A stretch of DNA of 64,000 nt from Prorocentrum cordatum (lineage: Eukaryota; Sar; Dinophyceae; Prorocentrales; Prorocentraceae): NCBI GenBank assembly GCA_963575745.1, contig CAUYUJ010001373.1:1-64000 (forward strand). The letters run 5' to 3'. The position numbers were made by a program, and so were the translations under genes. Within the stretch, counting starts at the first letter, position 1, and each line of letters begins with the position of its first letter. Positions 63,130 to 64,000 of the stretch are shown here, one piece after another. The notes beneath the pieces are model-generated. The model was given only the letters and a program-made list of their open reading frames with translations. It ran no database searches and had not been told where the DNA came from.

Positions 63130-63800
63130 CCAATACGGCTCAAGATGGCCTCTAAGATGGTCACGTTGGCCCAAGATGGCCTCCAAGATGGCCCAAGATG
63201 GCCTTCAAGTCGCCAAAGATGGTCCAAAATGGCTTCCAAGACGGCCCGAGAGAGTCCAAGATGCCTTCAAGTTCGTCCAAGAAGCCTCCAAGACGGCCCA
63301 AGATGGCTCCAAGATGGCCCAAGACTGGCCAAGAGGGCCCCAAGAGGCCTCCAAGACGTCCTCCAGGAGGGCCCGAAAGGACGAAAATCATTGATTTCCC
63401 AAAGGTATCTAAAGGATTTTGGCATTCTCTTCTTATCAGCTCTCTGACGGCCCAAGACGGGATCAGAGGCCCCCGACATCGTCCCAAGAGCGCCCAGGAG
63501 GCCTCCAAGATGGCCCCATGACAGGCCAGGAGGCCCCCAAGAGGACCCCAACAAGACCCCAAGACGGCCCAAGATGGCCCCCAAGAAGCCCAAGATGGTC
63601 AAGATGGCCAAGATAGCCTCCAAGCTGCCTCCAAGACAGCCAAGATGGCCTTCAAGACGGCGAAGATGGCCCCAAGATGCACCCAAGACGGCCCCAGATG
63701 GCCTGAAGATGGCCTTAGACTGCCCAAAAGGCCCGCCAGAGGCCTCCAAGACGGCCCAAGACCCCTCCAAGACGTCCTCCAGGAAACCCGAAAGCTCGGA
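63130..63800. repeat. CCAAGATGGCC minisatellite, copy 2 of a duplicated segment
   Basis: Same words as 61420-61930, with the near-identical stretch at 63208-63545. Confidence 0.85.
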
Positions 63801-64000
63801 AACCACCTGGTCCGATAGCTCGCCCGACTCCGTGTTCCCCGAAAGCTCTCGAAACCCACTCGGGGAACGCGTGGCCCGATAGCTTGGCCAAGCTCAAACC
63901 CAACTTTCGGCCACGCAGGCGCTTCCAACAAGGCAGGAGGCGACTGTGATTCGCCGTAGGCGTCTTCGATAGGGAGCCCCAACTATGGCCCAAACGCCAG
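63801..64000. other. window end: short hairpin and another 85-90 bp satellite unit
   Basis: GTTCCCCGA (63833-63841) and TCGGGGAAC (63860-63868) are inverted repeats, flanked by CCGATAGCT on both sides. From 63965 GATAGGGAGCCCCAACTATG and GCCCAAACGCCAG resemble the 56.9-kb units. Confidence 0.5.

Overview
This window is eukaryotic nuclear DNA from a large, GC-rich, gene-poor and repeat-saturated genome. There are no operons, no rRNA or tRNA gene, and no long open frame that is not simply a translated simple repeat. Very long trinucleotide arrays, many short terminal-inverted-repeat (TIR) elements with 8-11 bp target duplications, and small coding-looking islands with pyrimidine-tract/AG borders would fit a dinoflagellate or another large-genome protist. 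That assignment is an inference; no spliced-leader relic or diagnostic gene was found to prove it.

Layout. 1-5.8 kb: GC-rich single-copy DNA with several short TIR elements, one carrying a nested element. 5.8-10.7 kb: a CAT/CAG array, a repeat block, then a telomere-like CCCTAA/G-rich satellite lying between two oppositely oriented arrays of one 16-bp minisatellite. 10.7-13.2 kb: a cluster of TIR elements, some inside duplicated host sequence. 13.2-20.3 kb: CTC, CCCGCGACC, CA, TAG and CAT/CAG arrays. 20.3-22.9 kb: two tandem copies of a composite block of 85-bp and 75-bp units. 22.9-26.2 kb: a possible minus-strand multi-exon gene holding a TIR element with another nested in it, then tetranucleotide repeats. 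26.2-31.9 kb: degenerate CCAAGAGG and GTCCCGTGG minisatellites.

32.1-35.4 kb holds the most distinctive structure: a composite of two almost identical 1.28-kb repeats with inverted ends, enclosing a tandemly duplicated small gene. 35.4-48 kb: simple repeats, hairpin-rich direct repeats near 39.4-40.0 kb, and a single-copy island at 40.5-43.4 kb. 48-56 kb: an AAC/GAC array, further copies of the TIR families, and coding-looking islands near 50.0, 52.9 and 54.8 kb. 56-64 kb: an 88-bp satellite flanked by duplicated segments, an 89-bp satellite, and CCAAGATGG arrays.

Genes. No product could be identified. The best coding candidates are the duplicated 91-codon gene at 33.5-34.1 kb, the 24.4-25.3 kb island, the 50 kb island, the 52.8-53.3 kb island and a 71-codon frame at 47.6 kb. 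In GC-rich DNA both strands often stay open, so strand and exon calls are tentative. All family and element relationships come from comparing the sequence by eye.
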